NCBI GenBank assembly: GCA_951828385.1
Contig: OX639973.1
Span: forward strand, 186,001 to 250,000
Source: an uncultured Poribacteria bacterium
GTDB taxonomy: Bacteria > Poribacteria > WGA-4E > WGA-3G
Length of the DNA: 64,000 nt
Direction: 5' to 3'
The notes below the pieces were generated by a model, which was not told the origin of the DNA, ran no database searches, and saw only the letters and a list, made by a program, of their open reading frames with translations. Numbering within the stretch: the first letter of the stretch is position 1; each line of letters begins with the position of its first letter. Positions 33,945 through 42,670 of this stretch are shown here, piece by piece. The translations under genes were made by a program, and so were the position numbers.

Positions 33945-35264
33945 TGCTGATAGGTATTCGTCCGGCACCAACCGATGCACCGTATCAATCACTAACTGCT
34001 CAACACCCGGGGCGAATCGTGTCGGTGGACCGAAATAGAGCATCGCGCCACCACCTTCATAGCCACCTTCCGCTAACACCCGCTCCGATGGGATATAACA
34101 CGGAAACGCGTTCGAGTATGCACCTACCCACAACCGCTCCACATCTAACTCACTTTTCAGACGCAGCGAATAATCGACGACCACTTCGCTTGCAAGGAAA
34201 ACCACTGCTAATTCATCACCGAATATCCACGCCTGTACCGGATAGGAGAGTTCAGACTGTATCGACTCTCCTCGCTGCAGGGTTTCAAGATGTTTTTGAG
34301 CATGATAAGCTCTGGAACCTCCTTCAGCAACACGTGCCTCCCACTCCTCACGCGTCGGTAGGGTATCAAACGGCAGGCTAACCCGTTCAAACGCACCCGT
34401 TGGGACACTCGGAAGCGGTTTCGTATCGCTTACCAACAAACGCTGGACCTCCTGCGAGAGTGCTGCACCGTGTGCTTTCGCATAAGCGAGACGGGTGTTG
34501 AATACCTCCTCTTGTCCATCAGGCATCGGCATCATCCGGGATTCTGGATTCGCATCTGCACCACACCCAATCGTAATTAAAGCCGTTACACCGGGGAGTG
34601 CCTCTTGGATGTTCTCTTGTGCAAACCCAGCCCAATCGCCACAGATATGATTGTCTGTTCCTGCTAATGTCGTGCAATGGCAGGCATAACTTGCCCAGAC
34701 AGCACGCAAATGTCCGTCTAAATCCCTGACTTGTAGGCACGGCAACGAGTGATCTACGGGACCGCCTTCTGTCCTCCGATTCTTCGCGAAACCGAGTTCA
34801 CCGATGCTCCATGTCAATTTTGCGGGTTCACGATTTGCGAGTGCCGCCAAGGCAACGGCTTCCATCCAGTCCTTAAATTGACCGGTGTATCGGTCTATCG
34901 TTTCTTGTTGATCGGGGGGTATATCTGTGCTAAACAAAAACGGTGCAGCGTTTGTGAGACATGGCGCGCTGTGTGTATGCGTAAAACATGCCGCAAAATG
35001 TGCACGCGAAACACCTGTTTTTTCTTTCACGCGGCGCGACACTTCTTCTGTCAACTCGTCTGGTAAACCACAATTTTCAACTGTCACGAGAACAACAGGG
35101 TCATCCGAATCACTGCCAATCGCGAGGGCTTTCGCCCATATCCGCTGGATGATACCGTCAGATTCTGTACGACGGCTCCCGTAGCCACTGAGCCGAATCG
35201 GATAGTCCGGCGTAATATCGACTTCTGCAACGCCAACCGGAATAAAATCATTTTTCGTTTTCAT
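33936..35264 (-). CDS. Neutral/alkaline ceramidase-like protein (N-terminal domain type)
   Basis: A 442-residue member of the 'neutral/alkaline non-lysosomal ceramidase' family common in planctomycetes and their relatives. VGVAEVDITPDYPIRLSGYGSR is the opening signature. The zinc-site segment FAACFTHTHSAPCLTNA carries paired His. The protein is shorter than ceramidases and has no signal peptide or C-terminal Ig domain, so it is probably an amidase of another lipid or amino-acyl substrate in the cytosol. It starts 17 bases after the ABC ATPase on the same strand, so the two are likely one operon. Confidence 0.85.
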   Translation of the reverse strand: MKTKNDFIPVGVAEVDITPDYPIRLSGYGSRRTESDGIIQRIWAKALAIGSDSDDPVVLVTVENCGLPDELTEEVSRRVKEKTGVSRAHFAACFTHTHSAPCLTNAAPFLFSTDIPPDQQETIDRYTGQFKDWMEAVALAALANREPAKLTWSIGELGFAKNRRTEGGPVDHSLPCLQVRDLDGHLRAVWASYACHCTTLAGTDNHICGDWAGFAQENIQEALPGVTALITIGCGADANPESRMMPMPDGQEEVFNTRLAYAKAHGAALSQEVQRLLVSDTKPLPSVPTGAFERVSLPFDTLPTREEWEARVAEGGSRAYHAQKHLETLQRGESIQSELSYPVQAWIFGDELAVVFLASEVVVDYSLRLKSELDVERLWVGAYSNAFPCYIPSERVLAEGGYEGGGAMLYFGPPTRFAPGVEQLVIDTVHRLVPDEYLSASQ

Positions 35265-35281
35265 AATTTTTCCCTATATCT

Positions 35282-36205
35282 TTACTGCGAATCTACACTC
35301 ATCACCTCAGCGAAAATATCCTCTAACGAGTGTTTCACTTCACGTAACTGCCGGAGTTGGACACCGGTATCGTAAGCGAGTTGAAAAAAGAACTTTGTGT
35401 CTGTCTGTTCCAGACTGCCGGATGTAACCCGAAGTTGTTTATCAGGACGCATTTCAACTTGATAGTTCTGACGGTCCAAAGCGGCGATGTACGCCGCGTT
35501 CTCACCGACAATTCGCAAATCAAAGGCTTGTCCCTTGTTCTTTTTCAAAGACTCTATCTGCCCTTGGATAACAACACTCCCGTGCGAGAGTGCAATGATC
35601 TCATGGCACGCGAACTCTACATCGGGCAGCAGATGCGAAGACAAAATTACATTGATACCTTTATCAGATGAGATGTCCTTAACGAGTTCAAGCATCTCCT
35701 CTCTACCGCTGGTATCCATTCCGTTTGTCGGTTCATCAAGGAGCAGCAACTTTGGGTCGTGTATCAGTGCCTGTGCTAACTTCACCCGCTGTTTCATACC
35801 CGCTGAATATCCATCTATTGTTCGGTAACGCTCTTCATCCAAACCGACGTAGTAGAGCACTTCGTGTGCACGCTGCATAGCATCGCGCCTCGGCATTCCA
35901 CACAACTCCCCAGCGTAGGAGACGAGTTGGACAGCGTTCATCCCCGGTATCAAACATTCGTCTTCCGACATATACCCGACCTGTCTTCGGATGCCTAACG
36001 GATCTTTCTGTACATTCAAACCAAACACGGCAGCTGTGCCTTGATTTGGTTGCACAAAGCCGAGCAGTGTTTTCAGTAAAGTGCTTTTCCCAGCACCGTT
36101 CGGTCCAAGTAGACCGACAGCACCGCCTTGCACCTCCAGCGAGAGGTTATCCAACGCAGGAGTCGTACCAAAAAAGAGTGAGACATTTTTGATTTCAATT
36201 AACAT
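35282..36205 (-). CDS. ABC transporter ATP-binding protein
   Basis: A 307-residue ATPase of the 'ABC-2' export type (CcmA/NatA-like). Walker A LLGPNGAGKSTLLK at ~34-46, signature YSAGMKQRVKLAQALI, Walker B LLLLDEPTNGMDTSG, and switch His in ILSSHLLPDVEFAC. The last ~80 residues form the extra C-terminal region of these exporters. The membrane partner is not next to it: the neighbours are alr and the ceramidase-like gene, so the permease must be elsewhere or missing. Confidence 0.94.
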   Translation of the reverse strand: MLIEIKNVSLFFGTTPALDNLSLEVQGGAVGLLGPNGAGKSTLLKTLLGFVQPNQGTAAVFGLNVQKDPLGIRRQVGYMSEDECLIPGMNAVQLVSYAGELCGMPRRDAMQRAHEVLYYVGLDEERYRTIDGYSAGMKQRVKLAQALIHDPKLLLLDEPTNGMDTSGREEMLELVKDISSDKGINVILSSHLLPDVEFACHEIIALSHGSVVIQGQIESLKKNKGQAFDLRIVGENAAYIAALDRQNYQVEMRPDKQLRVTSGSLEQTDTKFFFQLAYDTGVQLRQLREVKHSLEDIFAEVMSVDSQ

Positions 36206-36262
36206 TTTTGATTTCAGAACCTCGTTCTGGGTTGATATGATAGATTCGGGATTTGAGAAGCA

Positions 36263-37345
36263 TTAGATATAGTTCTTTGGCACGCGTGCCCCAATCTGCG
36301 TCAGAATTTCATAAGAGATCGTTCCGGCGCGGTGTGCTAACTCATCAACTGTAATTTCCGCGTCCCCTTGCTTGCCGATTAGTACGACCTCATCACCGAC
36401 AGATACATTATCCGTAGACGCTAAACGCACGACACTCACATCCATGCAAACCCTTCCGACAATCGGGCGACGCGCCCCCCCGATTAACACCTCACCGACA
36501 CCAGAAAGCGCACGTGGATAACCGTCACCGTAACCTACCTGTACCATCACCACACGGGTCTCACGCGGTGCTTTATATCTTAACCCGTAACTGACACCCT
36601 CGCCTTCTGAGAGAGAACCCATCCAACCGATCCGTGCCTTCCAAGTCAGCGCGGGTTCTAATTGGATAGTTCTTTCAAGTGCCGGATAGATACCGTAGAG
36701 ACTCAAACCCGGACGTACCGCGTCGAAATGTGCTTCTGGGATTGCGAGTGCAGCCGCGCTGTTCGCTGCGTGGACCAACGCGCTGCCATTGCTAACCTTT
36801 TCAAGCACAGACGAAAATCGTTTGAGTTGCAGAAAAACAAAACGCTTATCCGTCTCATCCGCAGTAGCAAGATGTGTAAAGACCCCCTCAACATTCAGTC
36901 GGTGCAGTGTTTTGAGTCTGTTCAGAAACTGTGCTGCTTCTGTCCAATAGATGCCACTCCGATTCATACCTGTATTGATATTGACATGGACGCTGACAAT
37001 TTTTGATGCGACATCGTTTAATCTATTCGCGAATTCCCAATCGCCTATGGTCGGTGTTAATCCGTGCGCAACGATGTGGGCTGCTTGTTCAGGGAGCGAA
37101 CTAAAAAGGACAAGAATCGGGTCGCGAATACCTGCCTGACGTAACGCTACGCCTTCCTCAATTGTCGCAACGGCAAACATATCCGCAACGGGACGCAACA
37201 CCTCTATGACTGGCACTACGCCGTGTCCGTAGGCATCCGCTTTCACAACAGCGATTAACTGCTTTCCAGTGGACGCTTTGATTGTCTCAGAATTTCGGCG
37301 GATTGCCTCCAGATTAATTTCTGTATGTGTTCGGAAATAATCCAT
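36263..37345 (-). CDS. alr: Alanine racemase
   Basis: A 360-residue PLP enzyme making D-alanine for peptidoglycan. I placed the start at the ATG behind AAGAGGCG; the open frame extends 61 codons upstream but into the potC gene and without family likeness. The PLP Lys is K35 in AVVKADAYGHG; the second catalytic base is the Tyr in the GVSYGLRY block; GRVCMDVSVV lies in the C-terminal domain. Full-length. Confidence 0.96.
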   Translation of the reverse strand: MDYFRTHTEINLEAIRRNSETIKASTGKQLIAVVKADAYGHGVVPVIEVLRPVADMFAVATIEEGVALRQAGIRDPILVLFSSLPEQAAHIVAHGLTPTIGDWEFANRLNDVASKIVSVHVNINTGMNRSGIYWTEAAQFLNRLKTLHRLNVEGVFTHLATADETDKRFVFLQLKRFSSVLEKVSNGSALVHAANSAAALAIPEAHFDAVRPGLSLYGIYPALERTIQLEPALTWKARIGWMGSLSEGEGVSYGLRYKAPRETRVVMVQVGYGDGYPRALSGVGEVLIGGARRPIVGRVCMDVSVVRLASTDNVSVGDEVVLIGKQGDAEITVDELAHRAGTISYEILTQIGARVPKNYI

Positions 37346-37427
37346 ATCGCCTCTTAAACTTGCCGTGTCAATGGGAAAATTATACCACAACCCGTGCAAA
37401 TTTGCTAACGCTTTCGCATGCCGATTG

Positions 37428-38213
37428 TCAAACTTCCTGCTTTTGGGTGGCACTGGTGCCGCCTTGGAACCACAGAAACAGCAGGATAAACACGATGGAG
37501 TTCGCCAACAACATCGTCGAGATAGCATTAATTTTCGGTGTGATCCCGAACTTCAGCAACGAATAGATATGGACAGAAAGCGTCGTATACCCGACACCAG
37601 CGGTGAAGAAAGTGATAACAAAGTCGTCTATAGAGAGCGTGAACGCCAACAGCGCACCACCGATAATACCGGGGGCGATAAGTGGAAACGTTATCCGCCA
37701 AAACGTCTGCCACTCATTCGCGCCGAGGTCACGGGCTGCCTCCTCTAAGGTGTTATCATAACCCTGTAAACGCGCCCGTACCACAATTGTGACATACGCG
37801 ATATTGAAAACACAATGGGCAATAATGACAGAGACTAAACCGACCGGGATAGGAGTTTGCACATAAAAGATCAATAACGCAATTGCCAATACAATGTCTG
37901 GGATGATAATCGGGAGATAAAGACCCCGCATGAGGGCAGTACGGAAACGGAACCGGTATCGCTCAATAGCAAGCGCGGCGGTCGTCCCGATGCAGGTGGC
38001 AATAACTGTCGCGACACCCGCCACCATCAGACTATTCCGACACGCGCGCCACAACGCCGCATCCTCAAACAGTTTCGCATACCAACCGAACGTAAAACCT
38101 TCCCAAACGGAGATCTGCTCACCGCTGTTGAACGAGAACACCACAACCGCTAAAATCGGAACGTAGAGAAAGAGATAAACCAACCCAATGTTGACTTCAA
38201 GTATCCGTTTCAT
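37428..38213 (-). CDS. potC: Spermidine/putrescine-type ABC permease (PotC-like)
   Basis: A 261-residue inner-membrane protein with six predicted helices. The EAA loop is LEEAARDLGANEWQTFWRITFPLIAPGI, in agreement with the family's consensus. Together with the next permease it forms the channel of a polyamine-type importer. A potA ATPase and a potD binding protein are not visible. Confidence 0.9.
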   Translation of the reverse strand: MKRILEVNIGLVYLFLYVPILAVVVFSFNSGEQISVWEGFTFGWYAKLFEDAALWRACRNSLMVAGVATVIATCIGTTAALAIERYRFRFRTALMRGLYLPIIIPDIVLAIALLIFYVQTPIPVGLVSVIIAHCVFNIAYVTIVVRARLQGYDNTLEEAARDLGANEWQTFWRITFPLIAPGIIGGALLAFTLSIDDFVITFFTAGVGYTTLSVHIYSLLKFGITPKINAISTMLLANSIVFILLFLWFQGGTSATQKQEV

Positions 38214-38246
38214 TTGCCCTCAAACCCGGTTTTCCCCAACCCGGTA

Positions 38247-38267
38247 GGTGCGGTTTCTAACCGCACC
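38247..38267. repeat. Dispersed 21-bp palindrome, copy 2
   Basis: GGTGCGGTT, TCT, AACCGCACC: perfect arms. It lies in the 145-base gap between the two permease genes, which also holds the TGTAGGAACGACCTCTCGGTCG hairpin. Confidence 0.65.
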
Positions 38268-38358
38268 GGACTTCTCCAAGAAATTATCGAATTAGTTTTT
38301 AAACTTCATCCAACCACACTGATTTTTTGTAGGAACGACCTCTCGGTCGCGATGCTCG

Positions 38359-39210
38359 CTATGACACCTGCGAGTCTTCACCGCCTTGCAAAGCGCGGAA
38401 GTATAACACAGTCCCGACAAGAACTATCCCCATCAGCATAAACGAGAGCGCAGACCCGAAGGGCCAATCCCGCGCCGTTTTGAATTGCCGTTCAATCACG
38501 TTACCGATATAACTTACTTTCCCACCACCGAGCAGATCCGGTGTCAAAAACGCGCCCACTGTCGGAATAAAGACCAACATCGAACCAGCAAGGATACCGG
38601 GCAGACTCAGTGGCACGGTTACGTGCCAAAACGCACGCCGCGGCGATGCGCCGAGATCATGTGCTGCTTCCAGCAATGACATATCTAATTGTTCCAGTGC
38701 TGCATAGAGTGGGAGGATCATAAACGGCAGGTAGCCATAGACGAGTCCGATCTGAACGGCGAGCGGTGTATTCAACAATTCTAACGGCCCCCAGTTAGGG
38801 AACACAGCACCTAAAAGACTGTTCAGAAGTCCTTCGGTCCGCAAAATCAGTATCCATGCATAAGTTCGGATGAGAAAGTTCGTCCAGAACGGGACAACGA
38901 CGAGCAGTAATAAGATATTCCGGTGTTTCGGTCTATAGCGTGCCAGATAGTAGGCAAACGGATAACCGAGAAGTAGACAGACCGCCGTGCAAACTAACGC
39001 CGTAGACACTGACCGCCAGAGAATACCGAGATACAAGCCATCAAACAGCCGTCCATAGTTTTCCAACGTGAAGTGCCACCGCACACCACCGTACGTCCCA
39101 CGCTCTATAAAACTATAGATAAACACCGAGACCAACGGCAGCAAAAAGAAGCAAACGAGCCAAAAAACAACTGGAAAGAGGAGCACAAAGAGATGATAAT
39201 TACGACGCAT
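38359..39210 (-). CDS. potB: Spermidine/putrescine-type ABC permease (PotB-like)
   Basis: A 283-residue inner-membrane protein with about six helices; the first (LFVLLFPVVFWLVCFFLLPLV) and the EAA loop (LEAAHDLGASPRRAFWHVTVPLSLPGILAG) are typical of PotB/PotI. The ATG lies 2 bases behind the stop of a broken restriction-helicase stub, with no room for a promoter or a normal ribosome site of its own (a GTG 6 bases upstream is the alternative). The usual potA ATPase gene that precedes potB is absent. The DNA junction here may be a deletion. Confidence 0.88.
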   Translation of the reverse strand: MRRNYHLFVLLFPVVFWLVCFFLLPLVSVFIYSFIERGTYGGVRWHFTLENYGRLFDGLYLGILWRSVSTALVCTAVCLLLGYPFAYYLARYRPKHRNILLLLVVVPFWTNFLIRTYAWILILRTEGLLNSLLGAVFPNWGPLELLNTPLAVQIGLVYGYLPFMILPLYAALEQLDMSLLEAAHDLGASPRRAFWHVTVPLSLPGILAGSMLVFIPTVGAFLTPDLLGGGKVSYIGNVIERQFKTARDWPFGSALSFMLMGIVLVGTVLYFRALQGGEDSQVS

Positions 39211-39212
39211 AT

Positions 39213-39409
39213 TCACTCATGACTTTTAACAACAAGTTTTTTTGCTTCTGCTGACTGCTTTTTCGGTTTTGGAAACGGCATGAAGTATTCACTTCTACGT
39301 CTGCTATCAGTGATCTCTTCGGTGATACCGCGGGCGTTGAATTTAAAATGCCGTTTCGGTTCTTCAACGGACTGTTGATAATTGGGTTGTCTATGTTAAC
39401 TTTTGCCAT
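39213..39409 (-). pseudogene. N-terminal stub of a type III-like restriction helicase (frameshifted)
   Basis: The frame opens with MAKVNIDNPIINSP behind TAGGAGCGGAA, overlapping the ribosome site with the stop of the ligase gene. After codon 14 the match continues only in the next frame: EEPKRHFKF, then NARGITEEITDSRRRSEYF and MPFPKPKK, ending at a TGA after ~65 codons. In the family (restriction subunit R, DEAD-type) this region reads 'NPIINSPFEEP.RH..F...GIT..I..GRR.S.YF.P.P.P', so a single T has been lost (CCGTTT to CCGTT). Helicase and nuclease parts are missing altogether. Confidence 0.8.
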
Positions 39410-39417
39410 TTCCGCTC

Positions 39418-40584
39418 CTATTCATCTTCAATCTTCATCATTTTTTGCACGTTCTTAATCGATTTGTAGATAAACCTTTTGTCTTGATCAAATTGGTTTG
39501 CGATTTCATGGAACACTGTTGCTGTGTCAGTGTTACCATCGAACCCATGCACTACCATAAGTTCCCAGGTTTCCTTTTCAGTATCCGCAGCGTTTTTAGC
39601 GGTGTTAAACATCCGTTTGATCTGTCCCATTGAGATTGTGATTTGATGTATCGGGTAATCTTCATTTAATATCGCAATAATCTCGTCAAGTTTGGGATTT
39701 TCCCAGTTTTCAAAGGCTTTCAGAATAGTAGCCCAAATCACCGTGGTACTCAGCTGTGTCTGTCCTTGTGTCCAATGCACTTGCTCAATTCGGTGAGGTT
39801 TGCACTTATACGGACGGATTTCATGAGTATCTTTAATTTTTACATACCAGATACTGCCTTCTTCGCCTCTAAACACAGGAGCTTGACTCTCATTCAAGCC
39901 AATGAACTCCAGTCGCCTATCAAGGTCTTGCTGTTCTTGCTCGTAGTGCCACACATAGTCTTTTTCAACAGTGCCGAGCTGTTCTGCTTTCGGGATATCG
40001 CCTGCCTCAAGTTCGGTATTCAGTACGATTTGCCCCTGCATTCCGCCCAGCCCGAACAACAACACCATGTCCAGTTTGACATCCTCGTATTGGATCATGT
40101 GCGGGTTATCCGACCCATAGAGTTCAAAACTGAAACCTGTGACTTCGGGATTCATTTTAAACAATTTGGTGATCTGTGGGTATTTTCGGAGGATATGCTG
40201 CCACATCGTTATGTAGCGCCCCCGCAAGAATGGGAACAGACGCACCTTAAAAGTGATGTATTCCATCCCGTTGTTTCTGTAGCGGTACATAAAAATGTTG
40301 GTGCCATCGTATTTGCGGAAGCGATAAATCCGCTCCGCGCGCGGAAACCGGTAATTATGCCCCAATCCGAAGGGGTAAGCAATTTTCGGCGTGCCAAAGA
40401 TTTTAGGTTGATCGACCAATTCACCATTGATATTTTTTATCTTCAGGGAACCGTAGAATTTGTCTCTACTGAAACTTATCTGCCCCTCGACGTGGTTTCG
40501 AGGGTTAAACGGGTCTATCGCGCTAAATTCAGCGTAATCCGAATTTAAAACTTGCTGTCCCCTTTTTATTTTTTGTTGAGCCAT
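39418..40584 (-). CDS. RNA ligase family protein (ATP-dependent nucleotidyltransferase)
   Basis: A 388-residue protein that holds the ordered motifs of covalent nucleotidyltransferases: motif I K91-YDG-TN (KxDGxN, lysine that takes AMP), motif III FSFELYG at 151-157 followed by the family-like NPHMIQYEDV, motif IV EGSIWYVK at 242-249, and motif V PYKCKP at 258-263. The order and spacing suit the RNA_ligase family (T4 Rnl2/Rnl1-like) better than NAD-type DNA ligase. The last ~110 residues are a helical domain (QIKRMFNTAKNAADTEKETW). GGAGG stands 6 bases before the ATG. Its gene is on the strand and just behind the ATPase/PIN pair. Ligase activity and RNA substrate are inferred. Confidence 0.72.
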   Translation of the reverse strand: MAQQKIKRGQQVLNSDYAEFSAIDPFNPRNHVEGQISFSRDKFYGSLKIKNINGELVDQPKIFGTPKIAYPFGLGHNYRFPRAERIYRFRKYDGTNIFMYRYRNNGMEYITFKVRLFPFLRGRYITMWQHILRKYPQITKLFKMNPEVTGFSFELYGSDNPHMIQYEDVKLDMVLLFGLGGMQGQIVLNTELEAGDIPKAEQLGTVEKDYVWHYEQEQQDLDRRLEFIGLNESQAPVFRGEEGSIWYVKIKDTHEIRPYKCKPHRIEQVHWTQGQTQLSTTVIWATILKAFENWENPKLDEIIAILNEDYPIHQITISMGQIKRMFNTAKNAADTEKETWELMVVHGFDGNTDTATVFHEIANQFDQDKRFIYKSIKNVQKMMKIEDE

Positions 40585-40627
40585 TGCTGACCTCCAAGGG
40601 GTCCAATGGGTTGTCCATCTTCAGATT

Positions 40628-40748
40628 AAAGACAAATTCGGTTCGTAGTAGGGCAATTCATTGCCCGTCGTTTCAAAACATGTGCAAATAATTACGGACT
40701 CTGCTATAAAGACAAATTTGGTTCGTAGTAGGGCAATTCATTGCCCGT
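40628..40748. repeat. Pair of 41-bp direct repeats with a GGGCAAT hairpin
   Basis: Two 41-base units, 80 bases apart start to start, with one C/T difference; each ends in GGGCAAT TC ATTGCCC, a near-perfect hairpin. They lie between the PIN and ligase genes. Confidence 0.7.
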
Positions 40749-40778
40749 TCCTGAGCTGTGGACGCGCATTATTGCGAT

Positions 40779-41288
40779 CTACGCTTCATTCTCAGATGAA
40801 CATAGAAACTCAACCTGCACGCCTTCTTGCTCAAATGCCTTTCGGAACGGTTCCCATTTTCTATCTAATGCCTGCAAAATAGTTGCTTTTTTATCATGGT
40901 CACGCTCATAGGCGATAGCAACCGCAATAAATTTTCTATCAGCTACGTCAAAATTGCTTAATGTTTCAGTGGTTGGAAACTCGTCAAAATCCGTTTCACT
41001 GCCATCCAACGGGTTGATACACACCATTGTGCAAATCGCCGGTCTCCGCCTCAGATTCTGCAGCAACGTTTTTACAAAAAGATCACCGATTCCTTTCCGG
41101 GTCTCTAAATTAACATATCTCTTGTATTCGTTAAGAATTCGCCACCCGTCATCAACAACAGACGTTTCCTGTTGTTCGAGAATCTGTTTAATTCGTTTCT
41201 GACACTTTTCTACATCATCAGGTGATGCATGCTCTGCCTCATCGTTTGCAGTTATGATAACATTCGTATCTACGATAACAGCGTCCAT
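40779..41288 (-). CDS. PIN-domain nuclease
   Basis: A 169-residue protein starting at the ATG behind GGAGGG; the open frame goes further upstream into the ATPase gene but without support. PIN-fold acidic residues are in order: D7 and N9 in VDTNVII, E54 (NEYKRY), D114/D117 (FDVADRKF), D142 (LDRKW). PIN domains are Mg-dependent RNases of toxin-antitoxin and defence systems. The gene follows the DUF3696-type ATPase by 37 bases; the pair is likely one functional unit in which ATPase controls the nuclease. Confidence 0.78.
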   Translation of the reverse strand: MDAVIVDTNVIITANDEAEHASPDDVEKCQKRIKQILEQQETSVVDDGWRILNEYKRYVNLETRKGIGDLFVKTLLQNLRRRPAICTMVCINPLDGSETDFDEFPTTETLSNFDVADRKFIAVAIAYERDHDKKATILQALDRKWEPFRKAFEQEGVQVEFLCSSENEA

Positions 41289-41325
41289 TAACCCTCCGCT
41301 CTCTTTCGACGTTACTGCCGTACCT

Positions 41326-42654
41326 TTATCCTTTGCTTGGTGCAATAGTAGTTCCTTCTATTAATTCTGTCTTGCTTTTTTGACGTTTTCTTTGTGCTTC
41401 TGTCATTGCGAACAGATCGCCCATCTCGTCACCAAAAAAGTTTTCGGGCCAGTTCGCAATATTGCCGAACTCATCCATTTCTAACCTGTCAATTTCAGAA
41501 ACGCCTTCGTCATTACGGCAGAAATAGAGGGCAGTCTGGTCGGCAGCAATCTTTTCCTCCGCGACGCGTCGTTGCAACCGATTTAGTAGGTGTTCGCTGT
41601 GGCTCTCTATTAGAATCTGGAGGTTGCGTTCAGTGATAACCTCTATCAATAGGTCAGCCAAATCAGCTTGTGCTTTCGGATGGAGGTGAATGCCAGGTTG
41701 TTCTAAAATTAAGGTTGACCCTCTCGGTACATAGCAGCAATGCACCAACAACGGAAACAGATCGGCAACACCGTGTCCCATGTCTGCTAACGTGACTTTG
41801 GCACTGTTTGGACTCTTTTGGATGCGTACTTCGTAATTGTTATCGGATAGATTACCGATCGGGCCAAGCCAAAAAGAGTAGGCGAGATCCAACTTTTGAA
41901 GCCATTTAGATATGCGCTCTTCAAGCGAGATGCTTTCTCCGTTATGAGCGGTTGTTAATTGCCGCACGCGTGCAGAAAGGAGCGCGTCAACGGCTTCATT
42001 CCCCCACAGATCTATCTCTTTGGGGTGTGTCATCTTCCAATGATAAAACCGTTGCGGATGGACACGAGTCGGACCGATATAGTAAACATGAGAAAATATT
42101 TCTTCAAAGGCAGACGAAAATTGGGGTAGAATGTCTGTAGGACCAGTAAAATTTATAAACGGTTGTGGTGGTAAACCGTAACAGTTTTGGATATCAATCC
42201 CGCCCAAATCCCGTTTGTCCATGGAGAGTCGGCCATTTTTCCAAAGAGTTGTTGCACCGTTAGACAAACTAATATATCGGATGTGTTTGACTATTAGCGT
42301 TGACTTTTCTTCTCGGATAACAGTGTCGAAAGCAAAACGGAGTAACTGGAGGGGAATTTTAAAAAGATCAGGGGCGGAATGGGTGAGTTCGCAACTGACT
42401 CCTAAATATAATTCATTAATTGATTGATGGCTATGAATTACCTCTCGGAAATTACCAAGATTGACAAGAGAATTTTCATCGCCAAAGAAGAGAACTTCGT
42501 CGCTTCCAATAGTCTGTTTGAGCAACAGCAGCATCTGCAACAAGCTGCTTTTTCCAGCACTATTTGTCCCAAAGAAACCGGTCAGTGGAGCGAGTTTCAC
42601 TATGTCACTGTCTTGCCAAGATTTAAAATTTTTTACCCGTATATGTGTAATCAT
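41326..42654 (-). CDS. AAA family ATPase with C-terminal DUF3696
   Basis: A 442-residue ATPase of the SMC/RecF-like OLD type (COG4938). Start is the ATG 8 bases behind GGAGG: MITHIRVKNFKSWQD. Walker A GTNSAGKSS at ~29-37; the signature region GVADLFPLLVHCC; Walker B TLILEQPGIHLHPKAQADLAD; switch His in ESHSEHLLNRL. The C-terminal YFCRNDEGVSEIDRLEMDEFGNIANWPENFF fits DUF3696. Such ATPases work as sensors in phage-defence pairs and here precede a PIN nuclease. The upstream Uma2 stub reads toward it. No direct sign of DNA binding. Confidence 0.82.
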   Translation of the reverse strand: MITHIRVKNFKSWQDSDIVKLAPLTGFFGTNSAGKSSLLQMLLLLKQTIGSDEVLFFGDENSLVNLGNFREVIHSHQSINELYLGVSCELTHSAPDLFKIPLQLLRFAFDTVIREEKSTLIVKHIRYISLSNGATTLWKNGRLSMDKRDLGGIDIQNCYGLPPQPFINFTGPTDILPQFSSAFEEIFSHVYYIGPTRVHPQRFYHWKMTHPKEIDLWGNEAVDALLSARVRQLTTAHNGESISLEERISKWLQKLDLAYSFWLGPIGNLSDNNYEVRIQKSPNSAKVTLADMGHGVADLFPLLVHCCYVPRGSTLILEQPGIHLHPKAQADLADLLIEVITERNLQILIESHSEHLLNRLQRRVAEEKIAADQTALYFCRNDEGVSEIDRLEMDEFGNIANWPENFFGDEMGDLFAMTEAQRKRQKSKTELIEGTTIAPSKG

Positions 42655-42670
42655 TTTCACTGCCTCCGTG

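Noticed and set aside
39766-40548. 260-codon plus-strand frame opposite the ligase gene
   Set aside because: Antisense to a frame with five ordered ligase motifs; its composition is typical of a shadow.
40628-40748. CRISPR-like array
   Set aside because: Only two repeats, one spacer, hairpin ends and no cas gene; better read as a dispersed repeat pair.
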